A stretch of DNA of 64,000 bases from Mycobacterium kyogaense (GCF_003254575.1 NZ_QJUA01000025.1:21791-85790), one strand, 5' to 3'; counted from the first letter of the stretch, positions 16,266-25,401 are shown. Numbers and translations: made by a program. The notes: a model not told the origin generated them from the letters alone.

Positions 16266-17372
16266 ATGGACTTCCAGTTCAGCGAAGAACAGACCCTGCT
16301 GCGTGACACCACTCGCGAGATGCTCACCCGCGCCTACGACGTCGAGAGCCGCCTCAAGGTCCTCGACACCGACCAGGGCTGGAGCCGCGACGTGTGGGGC
16401 CAGCTCGCCGAAACCGGCGTGCTCGGCCTGGGTTTCGACGAGGACGCCGGTGGGCAGCTCGAGATCCACTCGGTGCTCGTCGAAGCCGGTCGCCGGTTGG
16501 CTCCCGAACCGGTGCTGCACGCGGCGCTGGGCCCGGGCGCGGTGATCGCCGAGGTCGGTAGCACCGAACAGCGCGCTCTGCTCGACGAGGTCGCCGCCGG
16601 TGAGCGCCTCCTGGCCTTCGCCCACACCGAGCCAGGGATGAGGCGGCCCACCACGACCGTCTCCACCACCGCAGCACGCGCCGGCGACGGTTGGACGGTC
16701 AGCGGCACCAAGAACCCGGTGCTCGCCGGTGACAGCGCCGACACCCTGGTGGTGACGGCCGCACTGCCCGACGGTGGCACGGGGCTCTTCCTGGTCGACG
16801 CAACCGCGACATCACGCAAGCCCTACAAGACCTTCGACGGTCAGCGCGGGGCCGAGATCGACCTCGACAACGTCGCGGCAGAGCCGCTCGGCGACGCGGT
16901 CGACGCGTCGGCGGCCGTCGAGCGTGCCCTGGTGCGGTTCTCGTCGGGGCTGTGCTCCGAGGCGCTCGGCGCCATGGAAGAGGCGTTGCGATTGACCACC
17001 GAATACCTCACCCAGCGCAAGCAATTCGGCGTCACGCTCAGCAAGTTCCAGACCCTGACCCAGCGCGCCGCCGACATGTACGTCTCACTCGAGCTCGCGC
17101 GCAGCATGGCGTTGTACGCCGCCATGTCGATCGCCGAGGGTGACCTGACATCGACGGTCGCCGCGCGCGCGAAGGTGCAGATCGGCCGGTCGGGCCGCCA
17201 CATCGCCCAGGAAGCGATCCAGTTGCACGGCGGTATCGGTGTCACCGCCGAGTATCCGGTCGGTCACTACGCCGCGCGGCTGACGGCGATCGAACAGACG
17301 CTGGGTTCGGCGCAGGACCACCTGCACACGCTGGTGGCTCAACTGGGCGACTACGAGGTCGTCACCGTCTAA
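16266..17372 (+). CDS. Acyl-CoA dehydrogenase (FadE-type), second of a pair
   Basis: 368 residues, starting MDFQFSEEQTLLRDTTREML after GAGAAGGCGAACTC. The C-terminal half is well conserved (QRKQFGVTLSKFQTLTQRAADMYV; IQLHGGIGVTAEYPVGHY). The middle domain is more divergent, which is usual for the partner subunit of heterotetrameric FadE enzymes. It ends 38 bases before the channel gene. The pair is cotranscribed; no CoA ligase or hydratase is adjacent. Confidence 0.9.
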   Translation: MDFQFSEEQTLLRDTTREMLTRAYDVESRLKVLDTDQGWSRDVWGQLAETGVLGLGFDEDAGGQLEIHSVLVEAGRRLAPEPVLHAALGPGAVIAEVGSTEQRALLDEVAAGERLLAFAHTEPGMRRPTTTVSTTAARAGDGWTVSGTKNPVLAGDSADTLVVTAALPDGGTGLFLVDATATSRKPYKTFDGQRGAEIDLDNVAAEPLGDAVDASAAVERALVRFSSGLCSEALGAMEEALRLTTEYLTQRKQFGVTLSKFQTLTQRAADMYVSLELARSMALYAAMSIAEGDLTSTVAARAKVQIGRSGRHIAQEAIQLHGGIGVTAEYPVGHYAARLTAIEQTLGSAQDHLHTLVAQLGDYEVVTV

Positions 17373-17398
17373 ATCCTGCAGGTCAGCGCCGTATTGCG

Positions 17399-17404
17399 TA
17401 CCCT
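17399..17404 (+). promoter_or_regulatory. Candidate leaderless -10 for the potassium channel gene
   Basis: TACCCT (TANNNT) is followed by exactly six bases and the ATG at 17411. No Shine-Dalgarno sequence is present. This is the arrangement of a leaderless mycobacterial mRNA. Confidence 0.4.
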
Positions 17405-17410
17405 GCTGCA

Positions 17411-19084
17411 ATGGTCGGCAGCCACACCATCGTCAGCGGTGGCGACGCTCTGGCGATGCGCATCGCCGAGGAGTTGCGCGGCGCCGGCATCACGGTGACG
17501 GTGATCGACGGACCGGATCAGCTCACCGCCGCCGGTGTCGACACCGCCTCTGCGGTCGTGTGCGCGGGCCCCGATGACGCGGACAACCTCGAGATCGCGT
17601 TGCTGGCGCGCCGTGTCAGCCCGACGGTGCGGGTGGTGGCGCGTCTGGCCAACACGGTGCTGCGGGAGGCGATGGCCGTCGGCAACGGCCCGGGAGCCGT
17701 GCTCGACGTCGCCGATCTCGCCGCCCCGTCCGTGGTGGAGCGGTGCCTGGCCCGAACGACGCACACGATCGCGGCGGGAGACCTCCACTTCGTGGTGTCC
17801 GGCGAGGCGATGCCGCGGGCCGGCACGTTGCGGGAAATCTACGGTGACCTCGCCCCGGTGGCAGTCGTGCACGGCGACCGAGGTTCGACACCGGGGGCGG
17901 TGGTCGCGTGCCCCGGACGCGACCTGCACGTCGACGAGGGTGACTGGGTGGCCATGATCGGCACCGCCGGACAGCTCGACGAACCGGACACCACTGTCCA
18001 GGCCCGCCCACGCCGCTCCCCGATGACCCGAGTCATGAACGCGGCGCGTGCTTTTCGCGAGGACGTCAACCCGAATTTCTATCGCGCACTGTCGGTGTCA
18101 CTGAGCCTGCTCGCCTTCTCGACGATCCTGCTGTGGTTCTCCTACGACAGACCAGGCATGAGCTTCGTCGATGCGCTCTACTTCTCCACCGAGACCATCG
18201 CGACCGTCGGATACGGCGACTTCAGCTTCAGCGATCAGCCGACGTGGCTGCGCCTGTTCAGCATCGTGCTGATGTTCGCCGGCATCACCACCACCGCGGT
18301 GCTCATGGCGTTCGTCGCCGATCTCCTGCTGTCGCGGCGCCTGGCCTACTCGGCCGGCCGGCGCAAGGTCCGCGAACTGCAGCGCCACATGATCGTCGTG
18401 GGCCTGGGATCGTTCGGCATCCGGGTGGCCTCCGACCTCAAGGCCGCCGGCCACGATGTCGCGGTGATCGAACTCAACGACGAGAATCGCTACCTGTCGG
18501 CTGCCGCCGACCGCGGCATCCCAGTGATCTTCGGTGACGCCACCCTGCCCTCGACGCTGGAAGCCGCCCGCATCGACGACGCCAGGGCGGTCGCGGTCCT
18601 CACCGACGCCGACGTGGTGAACATCGAGACCGCCATCGTCTCCCGCGAACGCCTCAAAGACCGCCATGGTGTGCCGGTGGTCCTGCGGGTCTTCGATCGA
18701 GCACTCGGCGCGGCGGTGGCGCACCGGTTCGGCTTCGACAACGTGCTCTCGACCGTCGAGCTGGCGGCCCCGTGGTTCATCGGGGCGGCGCTGGGCCTCA
18801 CCGTGTTCGGCACGTTCTCGGTGGGGCAGGCGTCGTTCATGGTCGGTGGCGTCCGCGTGGACCCCGGAAGCGAACTCGACGGCATCCGGATGGCGGAGCT
18901 GTCGACGCACACTCGGGTGATCGCCATCGTCGGCAGCGACGGCACGCGCGTCTTGCACCCGCGGCGCGATTCGCAGCTGCGGGCCGGCGACACCGCATAC
19001 CTGGTCGGCCCCTACCGGGAACTGCTCGCCACCTTGAGCAAGGGCCGTGGCCGGTCGCCCGCCGGCGCCCCGGTGCCTAGCTGA
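17411..19084 (+). CDS. Potassium channel with RCK domains on both sides of the pore
   Basis: 557 residues. Residues 1-190 form a TrkA/RCK-like NAD-binding domain (SGGDALAMRIAEEL, then a TrkA-C-like segment). A two-helix pore follows (TM1 about 226-244; filter TVGYGD at 265-270; TM2 about 281-305). A second RCK domain starts with MIVVGLGSFGIRVASDLKAAGHDV (327-350) and runs to the end with its own C-terminal subdomain. RCK domains gate the pore in response to nucleotides or ions. Having an RCK before the pore, in addition to one after it, is unusual. Role: K+ flux across the inner membrane. It overlaps the convergent LLM gene by 8 bases. Confidence 0.88.
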   Translation: MVGSHTIVSGGDALAMRIAEELRGAGITVTVIDGPDQLTAAGVDTASAVVCAGPDDADNLEIALLARRVSPTVRVVARLANTVLREAMAVGNGPGAVLDVADLAAPSVVERCLARTTHTIAAGDLHFVVSGEAMPRAGTLREIYGDLAPVAVVHGDRGSTPGAVVACPGRDLHVDEGDWVAMIGTAGQLDEPDTTVQARPRRSPMTRVMNAARAFREDVNPNFYRALSVSLSLLAFSTILLWFSYDRPGMSFVDALYFSTETIATVGYGDFSFSDQPTWLRLFSIVLMFAGITTTAVLMAFVADLLLSRRLAYSAGRRKVRELQRHMIVVGLGSFGIRVASDLKAAGHDVAVIELNDENRYLSAAADRGIPVIFGDATLPSTLEAARIDDARAVAVLTDADVVNIETAIVSRERLKDRHGVPVVLRVFDRALGAAVAHRFGFDNVLSTVELAAPWFIGAALGLTVFGTFSVGQASFMVGGVRVDPGSELDGIRMAELSTHTRVIAIVGSDGTRVLHPRRDSQLRAGDTAYLVGPYRELLATLSKGRGRSPAGAPVPS

Positions 19085-19970
19085 GGTCCGACACCACTTC
19101 GGACACCTGGCGCAGCTGATCCATGTCGGTACTGGTCGGGATCAGATGGATCTCGTCGGTGCCGATGTCGGCGAATCGGCCGAGCACAGCACGCAATTCG
19201 TCCTGCGTACCGGCCCAGCCCGTCGTCGGGGCCATCGCGTCGACGATCTCGGCCGGTATCCAGTTCATGTAGCGCCGCAGATGATGATGCACCTGCTCGC
19301 GCGGCGCGGTTCCCTCACCGATCGCGAACCAGAACGACGTGGCCAGATGAGGCGCCGGCTTGCCGGCCTCCCGCCACGCAGCGCGCGCGACGTCGAACAG
19401 CTCGTTCTGCGACGCGGTGTTCAGGTCCAGACTGATGCCCGCGAGGCCGGCAGCCCACCCCGACGCATGGCGCAGTGTCTTCGGACCCGTTGTGCCGACC
19501 AGCAATTCGGGTCCGCCGGATTGCACGGGCGGTGGCCCCACCGGCAGCGTCGCGTCTGTGACGTTCTCCCCCGCCCACACCCGGCGCATGACCGCGACCC
19601 GATCGGCCAGCTGGCGCATCGTCTGAGTCGCCGGGTCCGCGCCGACCGCGCGGTAGTCCTCGTGCCGCCCCCCGACCCCGATCCCGACCGTCAATCGACC
19701 GTCGGCGAGCAGGTCGCCGGTGGCCAACGCCTTGGCCAGCATGACCGGGTCGTGCAACTGCGGAATCACCACCGTGGTCACCAGCCGGACCCGGTCCGTC
19801 CAGGCGGCCAGCGCCCCCAGCAGCGTCAGGCTCTCCGGGTTGTCGAACGCGATCCGCTCACCCCAGCACAGCGACGAGAACGGGCCCTCGTCGACCAGTC
19901 GCGCCCATGCCCGCAGCGTCGCACTGTCCAGGTCGGGTTCCATCACCGGCATCGTCATCCCGATACGCAC
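19077..19970 (-). CDS. LLM-class (probably F420-dependent) oxidoreductase
   Basis: 297 residues, TIM-barrel luciferase-like family. It begins MRIGMTMPVMEPDLD, has GERIAFDNPESLTLLGALAA, the typical TTVVIPQLHDPVMLAKALAT and LLADGRLTVGIGVGGRHEDY blocks, and GGPELLVGTTGPKTLRHA. Mycobacterial members mostly use coenzyme F420, inferred rather than shown. GTG start at 19970. It lies 31 bases upstream of the next minus-strand gene end and could be the distal gene of the GntR-hydroxylase operon. Substrate unknown. Confidence 0.85.
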   Translation of the reverse strand: MRIGMTMPVMEPDLDSATLRAWARLVDEGPFSSLCWGERIAFDNPESLTLLGALAAWTDRVRLVTTVVIPQLHDPVMLAKALATGDLLADGRLTVGIGVGGRHEDYRAVGADPATQTMRQLADRVAVMRRVWAGENVTDATLPVGPPPVQSGGPELLVGTTGPKTLRHASGWAAGLAGISLDLNTASQNELFDVARAAWREAGKPAPHLATSFWFAIGEGTAPREQVHHHLRRYMNWIPAEIVDAMAPTTGWAGTQDELRAVLGRFADIGTDEIHLIPTSTDMDQLRQVSEVVSDLS

Positions 19971-20001
19971 GCCGCGATTCTGACATGCGCGCGGTCGCCT
20001 C

Positions 20002-20670
20002 CTACGCGGGCTGGCCGTGCAGGTTCTTGGCGGTCGGTGACGTCTCGACCGCGGCGGGGTCCGGGTAGGTGCCCAACACGCGGTCCGCGGTGCCTGCGCT
20101 GGTGACTGTGAACCAGAAGTGCTCGTTCTTGAAGTGGTGTTGCCGGTGATTGCGCCACACCGCCCGGAACGCAGCGGTTTTCGGCTTGTAATCGCTGTGC
20201 ACCAGGTAGTGACACCACTCGTAACACAGGCCCAGCACCGTCAGGAACGCCAGGAACGTCAGTCCCAGGGCGGTGCGCGGAAAGGCCAGCAGCGCGATCG
20301 CGACCGATACCGGCAACACCCACAGCAGTGCCGGCCACGGGATGAAGATCAGCGCGACCTGCCGCGGGTCGACATGGTGCTCGCGATGCTTGCGGGCCAG
20401 CAGCGAGTCGATCCGCAGGCCGGCGATCCGGCGGGGCTTCCAGTGCAGGATGCACACGTGGACAACCCATTCGAAGAACGGGAACACGGCGAGCATCACC
20501 AGTGGCACCACGGCGTCGGTCCAGCTCCACTCACCCATCCAGAGCCGGACGGTGACCGCGACGGCCAGCGTCGCGCTGATCAACCACGGGGACGGGTGGC
20601 GCCAGAACTCGCGCGCGGCGTCGCCGAGTGTGAACTGCCGGCGGGTGGCACGGACGGGTGCGCTGGTCAT
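20002..20670 (-). CDS. Membrane fatty acid hydroxylase / sterol desaturase family protein
   Basis: 222 residues from ATG at 20670, which has GGAGGAG upstream and overlaps the regulator stop as ATGA; the frame stays open upstream but those codons belong to the regulator gene in another frame. Histidine clusters for a di-iron site are present: HREHHVDP, EWCHYLVHSDY and RNHRQHHFKNE. Four hydrophobic segments (about 29-45, 52-75, 105-125, 127-148). Family members hydroxylate or desaturate lipids in the inner membrane using O2. Local repression by the adjacent GntR is likely. Confidence 0.87.
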   Translation of the reverse strand: MTSAPVRATRRQFTLGDAAREFWRHPSPWLISATLAVAVTVRLWMGEWSWTDAVVPLVMLAVFPFFEWVVHVCILHWKPRRIAGLRIDSLLARKHREHHVDPRQVALIFIPWPALLWVLPVSVAIALLAFPRTALGLTFLAFLTVLGLCYEWCHYLVHSDYKPKTAAFRAVWRNHRQHHFKNEHFWFTVTSAGTADRVLGTYPDPAAVETSPTAKNLHGQPA

Positions 20671-21389
20671 TGCTTCTCCTCCAGATCGGCCAGGGCGGTG
20701 AGCAGGGCGGTTGTCGCAGGTTCGAGCAACCGTTGCGCGGCCGCACGGGCCGCGTCGGCGTCCCCGCCGATCACGGCGTCGGCCAGCGCGCGGTAGTCGT
20801 CGATGCGCTCCACCTCGGCTGCCATCACGGCGGCGAGCGCGGGCAGCACGGGCTCGTAGGTGGCACGCAGCGTGTTGAACATCAGCCGGAATGCGATCGA
20901 TTCGGCGCAGTCGACGACGTGATCCCAGAAATCGAGCGCATACCGTTGCGCGGCAACGGGATCGGGCTCGGCAGCCAGCGCGGCCAGGGCCCGGTCGAGG
21001 CTCTCGCGCGCGCCGGGTCCGCCGCGTTGGGCGGCGAGTTCGGCGACCTTCGGGCCGTTGTGCAGCCGTGTCTCCAGGATGCTGCGCACGACGTCGAGGT
21101 CCAGGTCGCCGCCGCGCATCAACAACGTGGGGAGCAGGTCGAGGCCGGCGGTGCGCCGGAAGTCGCGCACCGTGGTGGCGTCGCCCTGGCGCACCTCCAC
21201 CAGACCAGCGGCGGCGAGGCGCTTGAGCGCCTCGCGTATCGCCGGACGCGAGACACCGAGTACCTCGGCGAGCCGCCGCTCGCTGGGCAAGGCTTCCCCG
21301 GGCTGCATCTCGCCGCTCAGCACGTCGGCGACGATCTGGTCGAAGACGTCTTCGGGGACCGAACGGCGGTTCACCGGACGAAGCACCAT
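20667..21389 (-). CDS. GntR/FadR-type transcriptional regulator
   Basis: 240 residues from ATG at 21389 (MVLRPVNRRSVPEDVFDQIV). Winged-helix DNA-binding domain: GEALPSERRLAEVLGVSRPAIREALKRL (residues about 31-58). The C-terminal helical FCD effector domain follows (LEVRQGD... then the metal-binding type bundle, with Asp/His in LDFWDHVVDCAES). Stop overlaps the hydroxylase start. A canonical FadR-subfamily operator lies 38 bases upstream, so it is probably self-regulating. Ligand unknown; a fatty or organic acid is usual for the family. Confidence 0.9.
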   Translation of the reverse strand: MVLRPVNRRSVPEDVFDQIVADVLSGEMQPGEALPSERRLAEVLGVSRPAIREALKRLAAAGLVEVRQGDATTVRDFRRTAGLDLLPTLLMRGGDLDLDVVRSILETRLHNGPKVAELAAQRGGPGARESLDRALAALAAEPDPVAAQRYALDFWDHVVDCAESIAFRLMFNTLRATYEPVLPALAAVMAAEVERIDDYRALADAVIGGDADAARAAAQRLLEPATTALLTALADLEEKQ

Positions 21390-21426
21390 GCCGCCCACTG
21401 TGCACCCTGTCGGCCAGGAGGTCAAG

Positions 21427-21437
21427 TGGTCATACCA
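21427..21437. promoter_or_regulatory. FadR-subfamily GntR operator
   Basis: TGGTCATACCA fits TNGTNNNACNA, the consensus of FadR-type GntR operators, as a perfect palindrome. It lies in the 129-bp divergent region between the GntR gene and the sensor kinase gene. An inverted repeat CGGGGG-TTAT-CCCCCG follows at 21445-21460. Confidence 0.6.
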
Positions 21438-21518
21438 GTGTCCCCGGGGGTTATCCCCCGCCGGACTGGCGGGAAAACGCCGTACCGTCGTCCCGCCGCG
21501 ATCCCTAGGTTGAAGATC

Positions 21519-22832
21519 ATGACCGCACCAGCTGCCACGATGATCGAGCCCGCACCTGACATCGCGACACCACCGCCGGTTGGCCGCACCTCCACTCTCG
21601 GTGTGGTGCCGACCGCCTCCATGATCACCGGCGCCGCGATCGCCACCGTCTGGTTCTGGATACCGTTGACGCTGTTGATCATCGGTATCTCCTCGATCCC
21701 GAGCGTGATCGGCTTCGTCCTCGCCGCCGTGGTGTTCACCTATCTGATGCGGGGTGTCGAGCGCGTCGAGCGGGTGCGCAGCGAGGCGGTGTTCGGGATG
21801 GGCATCGCCATTCCGCCGCGTCGACTCTCGCCGCACAGCGGTTTCCAGCGGTGGGCCCACCAGATCCTGCTCGACCTGGGCAGCTCCAGGTTCTGGAAAG
21901 CGGCGGCCCATCACTACCTGCGCATGACCTACGACATCCTGGCCACCGGCCTCGCGGTAGCGCTGCTGGTGTTCGCCTTCCTCGCGCCGGCCGCCGCGAT
22001 CGCGATCGGGAACAGTGACGCCGACGCGGGCCTGTCGTTCCTGCCCACACCGGTGGCGTTCCTGCTGGCCGTGGTGGCGCTCGCGGCAGCGGGCCTGCTC
22101 CTCGTCTACGCCCCCGCCCTCGACGCCACGATCGACCGCTGGCTGCTCACGCCGTCGCCGACGGCACACCTGCAGTACCAGGTCAGTGCATTGGCCGACG
22201 CGCGGCAGGGCGCGGTCACCTCCGCACAGACCGAACGCCACCGCATCGAACGCGATCTCCACGACGGCGTGCAACCGCGCCTGGTGTCGCTCGCCATGAC
22301 GATCGGCCTGGCGCAGACCAAACTCGACTCAGACCTGCCCGCAGCCAAGGCGCTGATCGCCGAGGCTCACGACGAGGCGAAGAGCGCGCTGGTCGAACTG
22401 CGCAACGTGGTCCGCGGTATCGCCCCGACGATCCTGGCCGACCGTGGCCTCGACGCCGCGCTCTCTGCGGTGGTGCAGCGCGCGTCGACATCCGGAGTGC
22501 CGACCACACTGAGTGTGCACCTCCCTCGCCGCCTGCCGGACGAGGTCGAGGCGTGCGCGTACTTCGTCGTCGCCGAAGCCCTGACCAATGTCACCCGGCA
22601 CGCCTCGGCCAACCAGGCCGCCGTGACCGTCCGCCTCGACGAGACCGCCCAGCAACTGCACGTCACCGTGTTCGACGACGGATGCGGCGGAGCGCAGATC
22701 ACCGGCGACGAGAACGCCACGGGTCTGCGTGGTCTCGACGAACGGGTGCGCGCGGCCCGCGGCACGTTCACGGTGTCCAGCCCGGTCACCGGTCCGACGA
22801 TCATCACCGCGGTGCTGCCATGCGGATCGTGA
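21519..22832 (+). CDS. NarL-family sensor histidine kinase
   Basis: 437 residues from ATG at 21519. Four membrane segments in two pairs (about 36-60, 62-78, 141-163, 177-197) separated by a cytoplasmic loop, so little of the protein is outside the membrane. The HisKA_3 box is HRIERDLHDGVQPRLVSL with the phospho-acceptor His249. The HATPase part has YFVVAEALTNVTRHA and DDGCGGA, GLRGLDERV. It phosphorylates the regulator encoded next, with which it overlaps by 13 bases. Signal unknown; an intramembrane or envelope-stress cue is plausible. Confidence 0.93.
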   Translation: MTAPAATMIEPAPDIATPPPVGRTSTLGVVPTASMITGAAIATVWFWIPLTLLIIGISSIPSVIGFVLAAVVFTYLMRGVERVERVRSEAVFGMGIAIPPRRLSPHSGFQRWAHQILLDLGSSRFWKAAAHHYLRMTYDILATGLAVALLVFAFLAPAAAIAIGNSDADAGLSFLPTPVAFLLAVVALAAAGLLLVYAPALDATIDRWLLTPSPTAHLQYQVSALADARQGAVTSAQTERHRIERDLHDGVQPRLVSLAMTIGLAQTKLDSDLPAAKALIAEAHDEAKSALVELRNVVRGIAPTILADRGLDAALSAVVQRASTSGVPTTLSVHLPRRLPDEVEACAYFVVAEALTNVTRHASANQAAVTVRLDETAQQLHVTVFDDGCGGAQITGDENATGLRGLDERVRAARGTFTVSSPVTGPTIITAVLPCGS

Positions 22833-23464
22833 TCGCCGAGGACTCCGCTCTGCTGCGGGCAGGCATCGAGCGCATCCTCACCGACGCCGGTCACGACGTG
22901 GTGGCCGGGGTGCCCGACGCGACCAACCTGCTCCGCCTGGTCAACGACACCCGGCCGGAGCTCGCCATCCTCGACGTCCGGATGCCGCCCACCTTCACCG
23001 ACGAGGGCATCCGCGCCGCGGCGCTGCTGCGCAGCCAAAACCCGGAGTCCCCGGTGCTGGTGCTCTCGCACTACGTCGAGGAGCGGTACGCCGCCGACCT
23101 GATCGCCTCGGACACCCGCGGGTTCGGTTACCTGCTCAAGGACCGGGTGGCCGACGTGCCCGCCTTCCTCGACGCCGTGGCCGTGGTCGGCGCCGGCGGC
23201 ACCGTGCTGGACCCGGACGTGGTGTCGCAGATCCTCGTTCGCTCCCACCGCCGCAATGCGCTGGACGCGCTGACCCCGCGCGAACACGAGGTCTTGCAGC
23301 TGATGGCGGAGGGCAGAACCAATTCGGCGATCGCCACCGCACTGCACATCTCGGTCGGCTCGGCCGAGAAGCACATCGCCTCGATCTTCGCCAAGCTCGG
23401 CCTGGCTCCCGACGACAGCGGTAACCGGCGCGTCCTCGCGGTGCTGCGCTATCTCGAATCGTGA
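22820..23464 (+). CDS. NarL/LuxR-type response regulator
   Basis: 214 residues. The receiver domain carries acidic pocket Glu7-Asp8, phospho-acceptor Asp52 in LAILDVRMPP, and conserved Ser/Lys (VLSHYVE; LLKDRV). The LuxR-type helix-turn-helix is LTPREHEVLQLMAEGRTNSAIATALHIS near residue 150-177. The insert PPTFTDEGIRAA after the Asp is typical of the subfamily partnered with such kinases. The next gene, a DUF4097 membrane protein, is a plausible target. Confidence 0.94.
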   Translation: MRIVIAEDSALLRAGIERILTDAGHDVVAGVPDATNLLRLVNDTRPELAILDVRMPPTFTDEGIRAAALLRSQNPESPVLVLSHYVEERYAADLIASDTRGFGYLLKDRVADVPAFLDAVAVVGAGGTVLDPDVVSQILVRSHRRNALDALTPREHEVLQLMAEGRTNSAIATALHISVGSAEKHIASIFAKLGLAPDDSGNRRVLAVLRYLES

Positions 23465-23498
23465 AGCCCGACTCCTGAACTCGCGAAAGGACTCCCGC

Positions 23499-24371
23499 AT
23501 GACCACCGTCCTCACCCCACCCACTCCGCCACCTGCCATGTCTCCCGGAGGCCGCACGGCGATCCGGTCGCTCCTCATCGTTGCCGCGTCGGTTCTCGTC
23601 GTCGGAACGGTGGCCTCACTGGGCGTCACCGCCTGGGGCGTCAGCTCGTTCCGGGTCGTCGCCGACAGCGCCGCGCTACCCGCCACGCTGCGCTCGGTGA
23701 CCATCGACACCGGCTCCGTCCCCGTCATCGTGCGGATCAGCTCCGATCGGGAGGCGACGACCCCGCGCGTCGACATGCGAATGGTCAATTCCGTTCGTGC
23801 AGGCTCGGATCCGCTCTCCGTCGCCGCCGACGGCACGTCGGCCCGGGTGACGATCGACGCCGAGCCGTCCGCGCTGCTCAACTGGGGCCGCGCATCGCAG
23901 ATCACGGTGGTGCTTCCCCAGGATCAGGCCCGCCGCACCACGGTGACCACCCAGCAGGACACCGGCGTGGTGATGCTCGAGGCCGATATCGACTCACTGG
24001 TAGCCCGCACCCGCGACGGCGCGGTCGTCCTCGGCGGCGCCGCACGTGACGTCGACATCACCGCGCAGAACGGGGATATCAGCACCCGCGCCGCGATGTC
24101 GGTGTCGGAGAACTTCACGGCCACCACCCAGTCCGGCGACATCGACGTCGAGTTCTCCGGCGCACCGAAGACGCTGGCCGCCACGACCGAGAACGGCGAC
24201 GTCACGGTCGCTCTGCCGCCGCCGGGACCGTACGTCGTCGACGCGACGACGGGCCAATCCTGGGGCTCCACCGTGGTGCGCGTACCGCAGACCCGTGATC
24301 CGGGCGGCGCCGCGTCCACCGTGAGCGTGCGGTCCGAGACCGGCGACGTGACGGTCGACGAGCTGCGCTAG
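23499..24371 (+). CDS. Membrane-anchored DUF4097-type beta-repeat protein
   Basis: 290 residues from ATG at 23499, with GCGAAAGGACTCCCGC upstream. One N-terminal membrane anchor (about 24-46), then repeated short beta-strands of the DUF4097 type: VMLEADIDSLVARTRDGAVVL, DITAQNGDISTRA, FTATTQSGDIDVEFSGA, LAATTENGDVTVAL and VRSETGDVTVDEL. These (T/S)x(N/S/T)GD(I/V) repeats build a right-handed beta fold. Proteins of this kind are commonly encoded beside two-component systems, but their job is unknown. It overlaps the convergent nitronate monooxygenase gene by 4 bases. Confidence 0.85.
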   Translation: MTTVLTPPTPPPAMSPGGRTAIRSLLIVAASVLVVGTVASLGVTAWGVSSFRVVADSAALPATLRSVTIDTGSVPVIVRISSDREATTPRVDMRMVNSVRAGSDPLSVAADGTSARVTIDAEPSALLNWGRASQITVVLPQDQARRTTVTTQQDTGVVMLEADIDSLVARTRDGAVVLGGAARDVDITAQNGDISTRAAMSVSENFTATTQSGDIDVEFSGAPKTLAATTENGDVTVALPPPGPYVVDATTGQSWGSTVVRVPQTRDPGGAASTVSVRSETGDVTVDELR

Positions 24372-25387
24372 CCGCCGGTGAGCTTCTCGATGATCGCGGC
24401 GACGGGCCCCGGTTCGGCGAGACGGAACCCGGTGCCGGCCCAGATGTTGGTGCCGTGCGGATCGCCGGCCCGCACCGCGGCCGCCCGCAGCGGGCCGGTC
24501 AGATAGTGCACCTGCGGGTAGGCCAGCGGTGCCTGCGCGTCGTGATCGTCGACGAAGCGGTTGCGTAGACCTCGCGCGAACCGTCCCGAGAACGCCTTGG
24601 TCACAACCGTTTCGGTGAACTCCGGACTCACCAGCGCGGCCCGGTGTACCGGGCTGCTTCGCGCTTCGTCAGCGAGCAGGAACGCGGTGCCCAGCTGCGC
24701 GGCCACCGCACCGGCGCGGCGAACCCGCGCGATGTCCGCCGCGGTCATCAGACCACCCGCCGCGACCACGGGCAGATCGAGCGTGGTGACGATCGAAGCC
24801 AGCAGATCGTCGAGGGACTGTTCGGCGGGGCGCGCCTGCGAATCGAAGGTGCCGCGGTGTCCACCGGCGGCCGGTCCCTGCGCCACCAGCACGTCGACGC
24901 CGCGATCGGCGGCCGCGCGACCCTCGGCCACCGTGGTCACCGTCCCCGCGACGGTGATGCCCGCGCCGCGGAGCCGAGCGATCTCCTCGACGGTGGGCAG
25001 CCCGAACGTGAAGGACGCCACCGCCGGCCGCAGGTCGAGCAGAACCTCGAGCTTGCCCTGCCAGGCATCGTCGTCGATGCGCGGAGTTCCGACCGCGGCG
25101 CCGTACCGCTCGGCATCGGGCGCCAGCTGCACGGCGTACCGCTCGACGATCTCCGGGCTGCCCGTATCGGGGCCTGGCACGAAGAGATTCGCGCCGATCG
25201 GCCCGGACGCCAACCGCCTCGCCGCACCCAGCCGGTCGGCGAAGGCGTCGGCGCCGAGATAGCCCGCCGCGACGAAACCCAGTCCACCGGCGTTGGTGCC
25301 GGCTGCGGCCAGTTCGGGCGTCGACGGTCCACCCGCCATCGGAGCCACCGACACCGGTGCGGTGAGATCACGAAAGTCGAAGGCCAT
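24368..25387 (-). CDS. Nitronate monooxygenase (2-nitropropane dioxygenase family)
   Basis: FMN enzyme oxidising nitronates, a detoxification role. 339 residues from ATG at 25387 with GAGGAG upstream. TIM-barrel features: SVAPMAGGPSTPELAAAGTNAGGLGFVAAGY, FTFGLPTVEEIARLRGAGI, VDVLVAQGPAAGGHRG (His for catalysis), VVAAGGLMTAADIARVRRAGAVAAQLGTAFLLADE. It is the last gene of the sulfur-locus run on the minus strand, 14 bases after the Rrf2 gene. Any direct role in sulfur metabolism is unproven. Confidence 0.92.
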   Translation of the reverse strand: MAFDFRDLTAPVSVAPMAGGPSTPELAAAGTNAGGLGFVAAGYLGADAFADRLGAARRLASGPIGANLFVPGPDTGSPEIVERYAVQLAPDAERYGAAVGTPRIDDDAWQGKLEVLLDLRPAVASFTFGLPTVEEIARLRGAGITVAGTVTTVAEGRAAADRGVDVLVAQGPAAGGHRGTFDSQARPAEQSLDDLLASIVTTLDLPVVAAGGLMTAADIARVRRAGAVAAQLGTAFLLADEARSSPVHRAALVSPEFTETVVTKAFSGRFARGLRNRFVDDHDAQAPLAYPQVHYLTGPLRAAAVRAGDPHGTNIWAGTGFRLAEPGPVAAIIEKLTGG

Positions 25388-25401
25388 CAGCACTCCTCGG
25401 G

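Noticed and set aside
18098..18958. Minus-strand frame of 286 codons opposite the potassium channel
   Set aside because: Shadow of the channel gene; composed of His/Asp/Gly-rich sequence without a fold.
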